Assembly: GCF_003205875.1 (NCBI RefSeq)
Contig: NZ_PUBZ01000085.1
Location: 1-64,000, forward strand
Direction of reading: 5' to 3'
DNA: 64,000 nt
Source of the DNA: Herpetosiphon llansteffanensis
GTDB lineage: Bacteria > Chloroflexota > Chloroflexia > Chloroflexales > Herpetosiphonaceae
In this document: in pieces, positions 44,555-53,549 of the stretch
Layout of the letters: the number at the start of each line of letters is the position of its first letter
Position numbering within the stretch: the stretch's first letter is position 1
Translations under genes and position numbers: made by a program
Notes under the pieces: model-generated
What the model was told of the DNA's origin: nothing
Databases searched by the model: none
The model's input: only the letters and a program-made list of their open reading frames with translations

Positions 44555-45748
44555 ATGGATCTTCACCATGTTCGGATTTTATTGCTTGATCAAACTGGGG
44601 TGACAACTCGGTCGATTGCCGAACTGATTAGTGCAATTCAGGCGGTGCGCTATCAACTTATTGTAGCCGTCGCATTGCCGCAAGCACTGACCATATTGAC
44701 TACCCAACGGATCGATGTCGTTATTGTGGCGCTGACAGCCCAAACCAGTGAGCTTAATTGGATTCAAACGATTCGTGAGCAAGCCCCAATTTATCCGGTC
44801 ATTGTGTTTGCCGAAACTATTGATGAGCCAATTGCGCTGCATGCGTTGCACACTGGCGCTCATGATTATGTGTTAAACGATGATCTAACTCCAAGTGTAT
44901 TTCAACGCACAATTCGTTATGCCCGTGCCATGGTTGCCCAAGGCTTGGCAGAGCAACAGGTTCAGGCCTTGACATTTGCGTTGGCTACCGCAATGAGCGC
45001 CGCCCAACAAGTTGAGCAACAACTCGATGTAGCGATTCACGAAATTCAAACTCCAATGACGATTCTCCTCGGCTATATTCAGCTTTTTGAGCGGCGGGTT
45101 GCCAGTTGGGGTGGGATTCCGCTGCGTGAGCGCAAAATGTTAAATACAATGCGTTTGCAAGCAATTCATATTAGCCGCTTGGTTAAGACGTTGCTTGATA
45201 CAAACCAGATGGCGACGAATTATGGGCAGCTGCAACGTCGCCCGCTTGAGCTTGGAGCAGTATTACGGGCTGTGGTAGCCTCGATTCAAGGGATGCGCGC
45301 ATCACATTTGTTGGTGCTACGCCTGCCAGAGAGTGCAGTTTGGATTGATGGTGATTATGGGCGATTAATGCAGATCTTTCATAATTTGCTGCTGAATGCC
45401 CTAAAATATAGCGATATTCATAGCGAAATTACCCTAACCCTGTTGGCTAATGGCCAAATATCGGTGCGAGATTATGGAATTGGCATTCCCGACAATGCCT
45501 TACCAAAAATTTTCAATCCCTTTTTTCGTGCGCAAAATGCTCAGAGCCAACTTGGGACTGGTGATGGAATTGGCTTGGCCGTCGTGCAAGATTTAGTGCA
45601 TCAGCATGAGGGAAGTATTAGCGTGAGCAGTGAGGTGGATAGCGGTACAACTATGACGCTGCAATTCCCCTGTACCGTGCGCCCGAATCGGCTCATCGAA
45701 CTTCCTGCATTGATTGACCAGCTTGATGAAGTGTTGCAGCGAGGTTAA
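44555..45748 (+). CDS. Hybrid sensor: degenerate receiver plus histidine kinase
   Basis: A 397-residue protein. Residues 1-125 have the receiver fold, but the phosphate-accepting Asp is replaced: the strand reads DVVIVALTAQ where DLVLLDL is expected, and the usual Lys is Asn in YVLNDDL. It is therefore a pseudo-receiver. The kinase follows: H-box in VAIHEIQTPMTILLG, N-box NLLLNALKYSD, G1 in RDYGIGIPD, F-box NPFFRA and G2 GDGIGLAVV. There is no membrane helix, so it is cytosolic, and its partner response regulator is not adjacent. AGGA lies five bases before ATG 44555. Confidence 0.88.
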   Translation: MDLHHVRILLLDQTGVTTRSIAELISAIQAVRYQLIVAVALPQALTILTTQRIDVVIVALTAQTSELNWIQTIREQAPIYPVIVFAETIDEPIALHALHTGAHDYVLNDDLTPSVFQRTIRYARAMVAQGLAEQQVQALTFALATAMSAAQQVEQQLDVAIHEIQTPMTILLGYIQLFERRVASWGGIPLRERKMLNTMRLQAIHISRLVKTLLDTNQMATNYGQLQRRPLELGAVLRAVVASIQGMRASHLLVLRLPESAVWIDGDYGRLMQIFHNLLLNALKYSDIHSEITLTLLANGQISVRDYGIGIPDNALPKIFNPFFRAQNAQSQLGTGDGIGLAVVQDLVHQHEGSISVSSEVDSGTTMTLQFPCTVRPNRLIELPALIDQLDEVLQRG

Positions 45749-45869
45749 GCTGAAGTAGCCGCTAATCCTTCATGATGGCAGGAATGGCCGCCATCATGGA
45801 AGGATGGTTGAAGCATAGTTTAGTACAGAAAATCTTGGCTTTCAGGCCGAAGTGCGGCTACTTCAGCTT
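45747..45869. repeat. 16-bp perfect inverted repeat enclosing a second hairpin
   Basis: AAGCTGAAGTAGCCGC (45747-45762) pairs with GCGGCTACTTCAGCTT (45854-45869). Nested inside is CCTTCATGATGGC / GCCATCATGGAAGG (about 45767-45803). It lies at the convergent ends of the sensor gene and the small minus-strand gene, overlapping the 3' end of the latter. It may serve as a two-way terminator or be a small mobile remnant. Confidence 0.75.
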
Positions 45870-46098
45870 CTTGGCGCAGCCGATGTTGGGTGATGGCTCG
45901 AAACCGAATCATACAACTCCGTGGAGTTTGGCATGGGGCACGCTGGCAACTTGGGCAAATCTCGGCAAGCCGTGCCGATTCGGCAGCATGGGCGGCGGAT
46001 ACGACCCGGGCAATGCGTTCATCAAGCATCCGCTCGTTGGCAGCAGCATTCTCAGCCAAACGCTGGCTGCGGCTATGGAGATAGGTTTTCGGGGGCAT
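45820..46098 (-). CDS. Small Cys-rich hypothetical protein
   Basis: A 92-residue basic protein, family unknown. Cysteines are clustered as CPSCQRAPCQTPRSC (C-X2-C-X4-C-X5-C), which could bind zinc. The N-terminal half is Ala/Arg/Glu-rich and helical. GAGG lies seven bases before ATG, which supports real translation. Its 3' end overlaps the 16-bp inverted repeat, so the last residues may have been acquired. Competing open frames on the other strand lack ribosome sites. Confidence 0.55.
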   Translation of the reverse strand: MPPKTYLHSRSQRLAENAAANERMLDERIARVVSAAHAAESARLAEICPSCQRAPCQTPRSCMIRFRAITQHRLRQEAEVAALRPESQDFLY

Positions 46099-46432
46099 TG
46101 ATTGGCCTCATTTCATAGGATTGTGGGGTATCGCTGAAGCAAAAAATCAATTGGCTGTGGCTCACGAAGCTCAATTTAAGCACTCATGAGTTGTTGATTA
46201 AGCGAGGAAGCTTGCATTGCTGATATGCTTGCTGGCAAACAGCACCATCCCAAACATAGGCAACAGTCGCAACATTGATCGAAGAAGCTTAACCTAGTAT
46301 AGCATAGAAGCCGTCAGCGCTCGCTTATCTGCTATACAATACCTGTAATGCTTGATTGGATTGGCTCCCAGTTTAGCTCTTTTGCTACTCCATATCTATT
46401 CATCACAGCCTAATCATAGGCGGGGAGGCGTT
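46099..46432. other. Non-coding gap with a small inverted repeat
   Basis: This gap separates two divergent genes. GTATAGCA (46297-46304) is repeated inversely as TGCTATAC (46330-46337), which could be an operator for the downstream gene. TACAAT nearby could be a -10 element. Nothing else is recognised. Confidence 0.4.
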
Positions 46433-47656
46433 ATGCCCAAGGCTCATCTGCAGCGCAGCGATCTCCAAGGCATTAGTCGCCTGGCAATCGAGGCGACAAC
46501 CCAAATTACCAACATCAGCGAAGGCTTGTTTGCCACGATTATGCGCCGCCCAACCCGCCGCATTGGCGGGATTCCTGGCTTGGTCTATCGCCAAATCCAT
46601 ACGATTACGCGCTTGGTTGGCGATAGCATTGAGGCACTTTTGGCTGCATTTGGCGCTGCGGCTAAGCAAACCGACTCATCACGCCAACGCGATGACCTGC
46701 TTGCAGCGTTAAATGGCGTTTTGGGCGATTACCTTGTGGCCAGCAACAACCCGCTACAAACCAGCATGAGCCTGCGGATAGCAGGAAAAGTGCTTGAGTT
46801 TGATGACATGCATACAGCTATTGAGCAGCCCCAAGCGCGGATTTTGCTCTACCTGCATGGCGTGTGTATGCACGATCAACAACTCAAGCAGCACGGCCAT
46901 GATCATGGCTTGGCAGCCGCCGCAGCTTTAGGTTATAGCCCAATCCATGGGCGTTATAACACTGGCTTGCCGATTGCCAATAATGGCCAGCAATTAAGCG
47001 AATTGCTTGAACAACTGGTTGCAAATTGGCCTGTGCCCGTTGCAGAAATAGTGATCATTGGCTATAGCATGGGTGGTTTGGTTGCCCGCAGTGCTTGTTA
47101 TTATGCCCAACAGCTGGGGCATACTTGGCACCAGAAACTGGGCAAACTGATCTTTCTGGCCACGCCGCACCATGGTTCTGCGGTCGAACGCTATGGCGCT
47201 TGGCTGCACTACCTGCTTGAGCGCAATCGCTATAGCGCCTTATTTGGCCAAATTGCGCGATTGCGCAGCGCAGGCATTACCGATTTGCGCTATGGCACAA
47301 TTATTGATCACGAGCAGCCAGCCGTTGATCGCTTTGCGCAACCGAGCCAACGTCCTGATCGGGTAGCGTTGCCAGCGCATGTTGCCTGTTATGCCTTGGC
47401 AGCGACGCGCTCGGCCAAAAAAGCCGCGTATTCAAGCCTACGTGGCGATGGCTTGGTGGCGGTTGCTAGTGCTTTGGGCCAGGCCGCGCAGCAGCCAGAT
47501 TTGGATTTACAAATTCCTGCTGAGCGGCAGGCAATTGTGTATCGCACTCATCATTTTGCTATTTTGGCCAATCAAGCGGCCTATCAGCAGCTTTTGGCCT
47601 GGTTGCAGCCGCTTGAATCTGGCATGAATGCTGCTAAGATTGCAACCGAGAACTGA
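46433..47656 (+). CDS. Alpha/beta-hydrolase (lipase/esterase-like)
   Basis: A 407-residue alpha/beta-hydrolase. The nucleophile elbow is IIGYSMGGLVARSACYY with the GXSXG serine. YLHGVCMHDQQLKQHGHD is the oxyanion-hole region, and TPHHGSAVERYGAW after the nucleophile is typical of PGAP1/lipase-type enzymes. The catalytic His is probably in YRTHHFAIL near the end. An N-terminal helical extension of about 120 residues precedes the fold. There is no signal peptide from this start. GGGGAGG lies four bases before ATG 46433. Confidence 0.87.
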   Translation: MPKAHLQRSDLQGISRLAIEATTQITNISEGLFATIMRRPTRRIGGIPGLVYRQIHTITRLVGDSIEALLAAFGAAAKQTDSSRQRDDLLAALNGVLGDYLVASNNPLQTSMSLRIAGKVLEFDDMHTAIEQPQARILLYLHGVCMHDQQLKQHGHDHGLAAAAALGYSPIHGRYNTGLPIANNGQQLSELLEQLVANWPVPVAEIVIIGYSMGGLVARSACYYAQQLGHTWHQKLGKLIFLATPHHGSAVERYGAWLHYLLERNRYSALFGQIARLRSAGITDLRYGTIIDHEQPAVDRFAQPSQRPDRVALPAHVACYALAATRSAKKAAYSSLRGDGLVAVASALGQAAQQPDLDLQIPAERQAIVYRTHHFAILANQAAYQQLLAWLQPLESGMNAAKIATEN

Positions 47657-47690
47657 TAGACAGAAGCCGTTGCAGCACTACAATTGAATC

Positions 47691-47704
47691 CATCAACGTT
47701 GATG
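47691..47704. promoter_or_regulatory. Perfect 14-bp palindrome before the ADP-ribosylglycohydrolase gene
   Basis: CATCAACGTTGATG is a perfect palindrome ending just before the GAGG ribosome site (start codon at 47713). Its place between the -10 region and the ribosome site fits an operator. Confidence 0.5.
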
Positions 47705-47712
47705 AGGTAGCT

Positions 47713-48630
47713 ATGCTTGAGCGTTATCGTGGCTGTTTGTTGGGGTTGGCGGTTGGCGATGCAGTTGGAACGACGGTGGAATTTAGCCCACCAGGCTCGT
47801 TTAAGCACTTGACTGATATGGTTGGCGGTGGGCCGTTTAATTTGCCGTTGGGCGCATGGACAGACGATACATCGATGGCTTTATGTCTGGCAGCAAGCTT
47901 GATTGAACGCCAAGGTTTCGATGCAGTTGATCAGATGCAGCGCTATTGCCGTTGGCGTGATTATGGCTATATGAGCAGCACTGGCTCGTGCTTTGATTGC
48001 GGAATTACGGTTGGCAACGCCCTCAGTAGCTTTCAACGTACTGGCGAACCCTATAGTGGCTCGACCGACCCTGCGACAGCTGGCAATGGCTCGTTGATGC
48101 GGTTGGCTCCGGTGGTTTTGGCCTACGCCAGCCAACCAGAGCAGGCGATGCAGCTGGCGGTCGATAGCTCGCGCACAACCCATGGTGCGTTGGCAGTGCT
48201 TGATGCATGTCGCTATTTCGCAGGCTTGTTAATTGGCGCACTGAATGGGGTTGATAAGGCTACGTTGCTGGCCCCGCACTATAGCCCAATTGCCGATTAT
48301 TGGCAGCAACAACCATTGCAAGCAGATATTGCCGAGATTGCCGCTGGCTCATTTTGGCAGCGCCAACCACCAGAAATTCAGGGCACGGGCTATGTGGTGC
48401 GTTCGCTTGAAGCTGCTTTGTGGGCTTTTGCCCATAGCGATTCGTTTCGCGCGGGCTGTTTGATGGCAGCCAATCTTGGCCACGATGCAGATACCACTGC
48501 CGCAATTTATGGCCAAATCGCCGGAGCCTACTATGGCGAGGCTGGCATTCCCGCCGAATGGCGCACACCGATTGTCAGCCACGATCTGATCGTCGAATTT
48601 GCCGAACGCTTATATCGGTTTAATCAATAA
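47713..48630 (+). CDS. ADP-ribosylglycohydrolase (DraG-like) family protein
   Basis: A 305-residue ADP-ribosyl-acceptor hydrolase-type protein. The metal motif TDDTSMALCLA (near residue 57), GNGSLMRLAPV and the C-terminal LGHDADTTAAIYGQIAGAYYG motif are intact, so both Mg sites look complete. It would remove ADP-ribose from proteins, nucleic acids or small molecules. The target is unknown and no ADP-ribosyltransferase is adjacent. GAGG lies five bases before ATG. A terminator hairpin follows within 25 bp. Confidence 0.92.
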   Translation: MLERYRGCLLGLAVGDAVGTTVEFSPPGSFKHLTDMVGGGPFNLPLGAWTDDTSMALCLAASLIERQGFDAVDQMQRYCRWRDYGYMSSTGSCFDCGITVGNALSSFQRTGEPYSGSTDPATAGNGSLMRLAPVVLAYASQPEQAMQLAVDSSRTTHGALAVLDACRYFAGLLIGALNGVDKATLLAPHYSPIADYWQQQPLQADIAEIAAGSFWQRQPPEIQGTGYVVRSLEAALWAFAHSDSFRAGCLMAANLGHDADTTAAIYGQIAGAYYGEAGIPAEWRTPIVSHDLIVEFAERLYRFNQ

Positions 48631-48643
48631 AGTAAGCTCCCCT

Positions 48644-48762
48644 CACCTCAACCCCGCTCCACAGGAGCGGGGCTTTTCTATGGTGGTTCTGCTGCAATTT
48701 TTAGGAAGAAACGGCCCCTCGCCCGCGTGCATTGGGCGAGGTGGTTGGGGAGTGAGTGAGGG
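48644..48762. repeat. Diverged GC-rich dispersed element doubling as terminator
   Basis: A shortened and diverged copy of the element at 162-294, with CCCCTCACCTCAACCCC at one end and GGTTGGGGAGTGAGTGAGGG at the other. Its internal hairpin CCCCGCTC - CACAG - GAGCGGGG - CTTTT (48652-48677) has the form of a rho-independent terminator for the upstream gene. Confidence 0.75.
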
Positions 48763-48766
48763 AATT

Positions 48767-51700
48767 TTAGCCCTTGGCAACCTGTTGCTGATCGAGCATA
48801 CGTTGGGCGGCGCTTTGCAACGCTTCTACCCGCTCGTCATCGGGCAACAATTTGGCCAGTTGTTTGTAGGTTCGCACTGCTTGACCATACTCTTGCACGC
48901 GCATCAGCACATCGGCTAGCTGCTCGTAGGCATCTGCATCTTTTTGGTCAAGCGCAATCACTTGGTGAAATGAAGCAATTGCTTCTTCGTAATTGCGTTG
49001 CTGAATCGAGAGCCGCGCAATTTCGCGCAATTGCACAACCGCATCTTTGGTGCGCAACGAGAGAATGTTAAAGCTGACCAAGTGTTGGCGGGCTTCGGTA
49101 TCGTTGGGCGCAATTTGCACAATTCTATTGTACATTTCGGCAGCCTTATCAACTTTGCCCAAGGTCCAATACACATCAGCAACTTGTTGAATACTGGCAA
49201 CAGCATCCTTGACTAAGCCTTGCTTGCGTTGCAATTCGGCCAGTTCATTCAAGCCTACCAAGCCCTCGTCAAGATACCCTCTTCGCATCAGCATTTGGGC
49301 ATGGCGCGATTTGATTGGGATATTCTTGGGTGCGAGCTGCAAGCCTGTTGCCAAAATCTCCAAAGCCCGATCAAGCTGGCTTTGGCTTTCGTAGTAGCTT
49401 GCCAACTCGTCAAGCTGCGTTAGAGCTTCGGGCAAGCGGCCTTGGCGGAAGTAAATGTCGGCAAGTTTAGTATAGGCTTGGCGATCGTAGGGCAGCAATT
49501 GCTTGACCCGTTGCAAGGCTTGAATCGCGCCTTCGAAGTTTTCATTGGCGGCGTAGGCTTCGGCCAAGCGGCGTTGCAACTCGCCCTCGTTGAAGGGCTG
49601 GGCAAAGGCATGCTTGGTGCTGAGCGCTGGCACCGTGCCGGTAATCAGAATCGCCTCAATTTTGCGCAACTGCTCAATCGAGCCAGCAGCGTTGCCTTCG
49701 GCGATATAGCTATCGGCAATCGCTTGATAGACCAACACTGGCGGAACCAAGGGATCTGCGTCAATTTCCAGCAATTCCAAGGCCTGATTGAACGAGTGCA
49801 TTGCCGATTGATGTTGCTTGGTCGATTGTTGAATCAGGCCCAAGAGAAACTGAATAATTGCCCGATCGGTGATCAAGGTGACCGAGCGATATTCTGCTTG
49901 CACATCGTTTAGCTGTTGCGGATGGCTGGCCAACTTTTGCATCAAGCTCGCCACTGAATCCCAAATTGCATCGGGAAACTCGCCCATCATCGCCAAGGCA
50001 ATATTTGCTTGCGCCATCACCACCAAATCATCGGGCTTTTGCACGATGACGCGCCGGAACTCTTCCAAAGCTGCTTCCCAGCGTTCAAGTTTGAGCAGCA
50101 CTTGGCCGTATTGAGCGCGTAAATTGACGCTATCAGGTGCCCATTCGAGCAACTTGCGGAACTGCTCAAGCGCCTTGACGGTTTGGCCTTGGCGGAATTG
50201 TTGGTTGGCAACGTAGGCCAATTGTTCGGCAGCTTCGTCGTTGCGGCCTTGCTTGCGCAACACTTCGGCCAATTCAGCTCGAATAATCGTGCTATCGGCT
50301 GAAAGATCAATTAATTTGTGATAAACCCCAATTGCTTTGTGCGTTTCGCCGCGTGCTTTGTAGGTTTCGATCAACAAATTGAGCTTTGATAAGGCTTGAT
50401 CCATGCGCCCGAAGCGTTCGAGAATTTCGGCCATGCGCAGGTGAATGGCATAAAACTCAAGATCGTAGCGAATAATTTCGTGGCAGGCATCGAGCGCAGC
50501 ATACAAGAAATTTTGCTCGGTAAACGATTCGCTGGCCTCGACCAAGCGCTGAATCCGCTCGCTGCGACCTTCAGTATCGATTGGGGTAAGCGGCGCAAAA
50601 TGCACTTCGCTGACTGGGGGCAAATTGGCGGCCAAGACATCAAGCGGGTCGATGTCGGTTAGCAAGGTTTGCGGCGACTGAGCTAGATGGTTGGTATTGC
50701 TGTTAATCAAGGCCTCAAGGCTAGCCATATCATCCATCGGGTTGGCTTCGACGCGGCTTTTGGGGCTAAGAAAATCGGTGATTGACGGCATCTTGCCCCA
50801 AGTTTCGGTCTGTGGCTCGGGCACAGCCTCTTCTGGGGGTGGCGCGTTCAAAATGCCCGTACCAAGCATGCGCAATTTCGACATCATGCTGCGGTCGGTT
50901 AGCTCTTTGGCTTTGGTATTGTATTGGGCTGCCTGTTCTGTGCCCCAACGCTTGCCCTGCAAAAAGCCCGCCAAGGTTGAATACAACGAGGCGGCCCGTG
51001 CTACGTCGCCAAGCTCAAGATAAATAGCCGAGGTCGCTTCGTACATATCGATCAAATCGGTGGCTTCTTCTTTGCCAATTGATTGCAAATCGACGTAGCG
51101 AATCGCTTGCTCGAACTCTTGGGCGGCGCGTTCCATTTGGCCAATTTTTTGGTAGATTGTGCCAATCGCGAAGTGGGCCGAGAGCGCATATTCATCGTTG
51201 TGGCTGGCAATGTCGAGCACGCGCAAGGCATCTTGGTGGCGCTCAAGCTCATCGTAGATCAAGCCCAAGCTATATTGCATGTCGGCGCGTTCGGGCAGCA
51301 CTTCGACCACCCGTTCATACATTTGGGCTGCTTGCTCCAACAAGCCATTATTTTGGTATTCAATCGCCTCGTTGACTGCGCGTTCGATTTGCTCTTTGGT
51401 TTGCAAGCGGCCTTGGTCGGGCAATTGATCGCCGGTTGCTGCGGTAATTAATGCTTGGCGCGCCAGATCGACTTTTTTCTTGAATTCTTGGGCAGAGAGG
51501 CTGGCAGGGTCGACGTTGAGTGCTTCGACCGCAGCTTCATCGGCGGCATCGTATTGCTCAGCATCGTAAAACTGCTGGCCCAAGTTCAAATATTCGCGAA
51601 TCGCGCCAGGTTTATCGCCTGATTCAGCCAGCACCATGGCCAAACGCACCCGTGCCTCTTCGTGGCTGGGGTGAATATCCAAAATATCGCGGTAGGCGCG

Positions 51701-52048
51701 TACGGCCTTGAGCGGCAATTTTTGGTCGATCAAGCGTTCGGCCAACTGCATAAACAGATCAATCGCTTGATCGGTGTCGCCTTGGGCGCGATAAATCTTG
51801 GCGATATATTCGGTGAAAATTGGATTATCAGGATTGCGTTTGAGCAATTCCTGCCACAATTGCAACGATTGTGGCAACTTATTGGTATGAAACAAGGCTG
51901 TGGCGACAGCAATCCGTGCCTGCTCGTGAGTTGGAAATTCGGTCATGGCGCGAGCGGCTTCAGTTAAGGCCTTGTTCCAATCGCCAGCACGTGATGCAAG
52001 CTGATATTGTTCTAACGCACGGTCAAAAATTGCTTGGTTCCCTGCCAT
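48767..52048 (-). CDS. Large tetratricopeptide-repeat protein
   Basis: A 1093-residue protein made almost entirely of TPR-like helical pairs, for example ALTEAARAMTEFPTHEQARI and AIDLFMQLAERLIDQKLPLK. It has two arrays separated by a Pro/Ala/Glu-rich linker around residues 405-480. It has no signal peptide, membrane helix or enzymatic domain, so a cytoplasmic scaffold role is likely. GGGGG lies five bases before the ATG at 52048. It follows the DnaI/DnaD-like genes on the same strand with a 102-bp gap, so a functional link to them is possible but unproven. Confidence 0.88.
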   Translation of the reverse strand: MAGNQAIFDRALEQYQLASRAGDWNKALTEAARAMTEFPTHEQARIAVATALFHTNKLPQSLQLWQELLKRNPDNPIFTEYIAKIYRAQGDTDQAIDLFMQLAERLIDQKLPLKAVRAYRDILDIHPSHEEARVRLAMVLAESGDKPGAIREYLNLGQQFYDAEQYDAADEAAVEALNVDPASLSAQEFKKKVDLARQALITAATGDQLPDQGRLQTKEQIERAVNEAIEYQNNGLLEQAAQMYERVVEVLPERADMQYSLGLIYDELERHQDALRVLDIASHNDEYALSAHFAIGTIYQKIGQMERAAQEFEQAIRYVDLQSIGKEEATDLIDMYEATSAIYLELGDVARAASLYSTLAGFLQGKRWGTEQAAQYNTKAKELTDRSMMSKLRMLGTGILNAPPPEEAVPEPQTETWGKMPSITDFLSPKSRVEANPMDDMASLEALINSNTNHLAQSPQTLLTDIDPLDVLAANLPPVSEVHFAPLTPIDTEGRSERIQRLVEASESFTEQNFLYAALDACHEIIRYDLEFYAIHLRMAEILERFGRMDQALSKLNLLIETYKARGETHKAIGVYHKLIDLSADSTIIRAELAEVLRKQGRNDEAAEQLAYVANQQFRQGQTVKALEQFRKLLEWAPDSVNLRAQYGQVLLKLERWEAALEEFRRVIVQKPDDLVVMAQANIALAMMGEFPDAIWDSVASLMQKLASHPQQLNDVQAEYRSVTLITDRAIIQFLLGLIQQSTKQHQSAMHSFNQALELLEIDADPLVPPVLVYQAIADSYIAEGNAAGSIEQLRKIEAILITGTVPALSTKHAFAQPFNEGELQRRLAEAYAANENFEGAIQALQRVKQLLPYDRQAYTKLADIYFRQGRLPEALTQLDELASYYESQSQLDRALEILATGLQLAPKNIPIKSRHAQMLMRRGYLDEGLVGLNELAELQRKQGLVKDAVASIQQVADVYWTLGKVDKAAEMYNRIVQIAPNDTEARQHLVSFNILSLRTKDAVVQLREIARLSIQQRNYEEAIASFHQVIALDQKDADAYEQLADVLMRVQEYGQAVRTYKQLAKLLPDDERVEALQSAAQRMLDQQQVAKG

Positions 52049-52150
52049 CCGAACCCCCACAGACACAAGGATGAAGAACTTCGTTGGATGAGTGTTGGCG
52101 TTACAGCCAGTTGCCTGGAATAACGTTGCACACTCGGCCCGTTGGCGATC

Positions 52151-52951
52151 TTACTTGTATCGAATGTTATTGTTACGTGTTGTTTGTCGATAGTCTTTCG
52201 CTTGGATTACGGTTTGTCTACAGAGTTCCACATCTAATAAACGAGAGGCAATCCGTGGATCAAGCTTATCTAAATCGACATTCGTTGTAAAAACCGTTGG
52301 TAAGTGATTATTATAACGGTGATTGATAATTTGGAACAATTTTTCGCGCGCCCACGCAGTTGAACTTTCTGCACCCAAATCATCAAGGACCAAAAGCTTA
52401 ATATTGCGAATTTTCTCAAAACGCTCGTCATAAGCCACTTCAGAGCTTGGACCAAAGGTCGAGCGCAGGTAATCGAGCAAATCGGGCACGACCATAAAGA
52501 TCGTATGATACTCGCGGCGCACTGCTTCGTTGGCGATGGCGGCTGCAAGATGGGTTTTGCCACAGCCATACCCTCCAACTAAAAGCAACCAACCTTTCGG
52601 TGCTTGAGCAAAGGCCTTGGCTCGTGCAAAGGATTCGTTAACCCCAACGATATGCGCGTTAAAGGTCTCAAAGGTTTTGCTTTCAAAGGCCTGCAAATTA
52701 CTTTGTTGCCATAGTTTATCACGTTGGCGAACTTCTTTTTCTGCTTGTTTACATTGGCACGTGTTTAATAGTCCAAAGTTTGGGTCGCTAATCGGCACAT
52801 CCATGCAGAAATAGCCAGCACCCTTACAAATCGGACAAGTCTCCTCCATCGGAGTCGCCGCTTCTTCCGAAGAGGGCGGCATATTTGCCCGTGGTATATT
52901 TGCTGAGATCGAAAAGCTGCTCGGATCGATGCGACGTAGATTCTTTTCCAT
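52151..52951 (-). CDS. DnaI/DnaC-type helicase-loader ATPase
   Basis: A 266-residue AAA+ ATPase. A zinc-finger-like segment (CPICKGAGYFC ... CQCK, about 38-67) precedes the ATPase. Walker A is GGYGCGKTHLAAAI, Walker B is LLVLDDLGAE, and sensor 1 is VFTTNVDLDKL. This is the DnaI/DnaC layout, a loader of the replicative helicase DnaB, rather than IstB, since no transposase is adjacent. The ATG at 52951 has GGTGGG six bases upstream, which makes it overlap the preceding DnaD-like gene by 128 bp; later in-frame ATG codons lack ribosome sites. Confidence 0.88.
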   Translation of the reverse strand: MEKNLRRIDPSSFSISANIPRANMPPSSEEAATPMEETCPICKGAGYFCMDVPISDPNFGLLNTCQCKQAEKEVRQRDKLWQQSNLQAFESKTFETFNAHIVGVNESFARAKAFAQAPKGWLLLVGGYGCGKTHLAAAIANEAVRREYHTIFMVVPDLLDYLRSTFGPSSEVAYDERFEKIRNIKLLVLDDLGAESSTAWAREKLFQIINHRYNNHLPTVFTTNVDLDKLDPRIASRLLDVELCRQTVIQAKDYRQTTRNNNIRYK

Positions 52952-53549
52952 CGGTTTCCCACCGTTCTAGTATGCGCCGAATGTAGCGCCAATTGCGCAC
53001 ATTGGCTTCAACCGCTTTGGCGATGGCTTCTGCGAGCCATTCAGCGGGATATTTGGCGCTGGCCTCGTGCAATTGCTCAATTAGCAATGGCGTGAGCAGG
53101 CCAATATTTTTTTCGTATAGGCCAAAAATGGTTGGTTGAGCGGCAGGGCTGGCTTCTGGGGCCAGCACCCGTTGACCTGCTTGGCGCTCGACCCAATGGC
53201 GGTTGGCTTGGGTGTTGACCAAATACCAACTAACCACGCGGCCAGGCTCTGTGCTGATTAAGTGCAGCAGTGTGCTGCGTTCAACTGCCAAGCCCAAGGC
53301 TTCTTCTAAAACATCGCTGGTTGGGCGCAATTGCGAAACACTGCGTAACGCTTGGGCCAACACAGGATCACTGCATAACGCATCCCATGAAACCCGTTTG
53401 GCCCGCCCGCGCTGCTGGCTTACCAACCAAAAGATGTGCAGGGTTACTTTAAGCTCAGCCAAATTGCTGATCGAAGGTAGAACATCGCTAAAGAATTCTG
53501 CCGGTAGCGGCACGAGATTCTCAGTTGAGAAGCCATGAAACGCCGCCAC
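52824..53549 (-). CDS. DnaD-domain primosome protein
   Basis: A 241-residue protein with an N-terminal winged-helix part (FHGFSTENLVPLPAEFFSDV ... LAELKVTLHIFWLV) and the C-terminal DnaD/DnaB_2 domain (FGLYEKNIGLLTPLLIEQL ... NWRYIRRILERW). In Firmicutes, DnaD recruits the DnaI-DnaC helicase complex at origins and restart sites, and here the DnaI-like gene follows directly. GTG at 53549 has GGAGG six bases upstream and fits the family N-terminus; an extended GTG start at 53633 has no good site. The last 43 codons share DNA with the start of the next gene. Confidence 0.88.
   Translation of the reverse strand: MAAFHGFSTENLVPLPAEFFSDVLPSISNLAELKVTLHIFWLVSQQRGRAKRVSWDALCSDPVLAQALRSVSQLRPTSDVLEEALGLAVERSTLLHLISTEPGRVVSWYLVNTQANRHWVERQAGQRVLAPEASPAAQPTIFGLYEKNIGLLTPLLIEQLHEASAKYPAEWLAEAIAKAVEANVRNWRYIRRILERWETDGKESTSHRSEQLFDLSKYTTGKYAALFGRSGDSDGGDLSDL

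Noticed and set aside
45772-46101. Plus-strand open frame opposite the small Cys-rich gene
   Set aside because: It has no ribosome site, begins in the hairpin and reads through the inverted repeat; the minus-strand frame has a well-placed GAGG.
52151-52951. IstB-type transposition helper instead of DnaI
   Set aside because: There is no transposase or terminal repeats nearby, the zinc-finger-like N-terminus fits DnaI, and a DnaD gene is adjacent.
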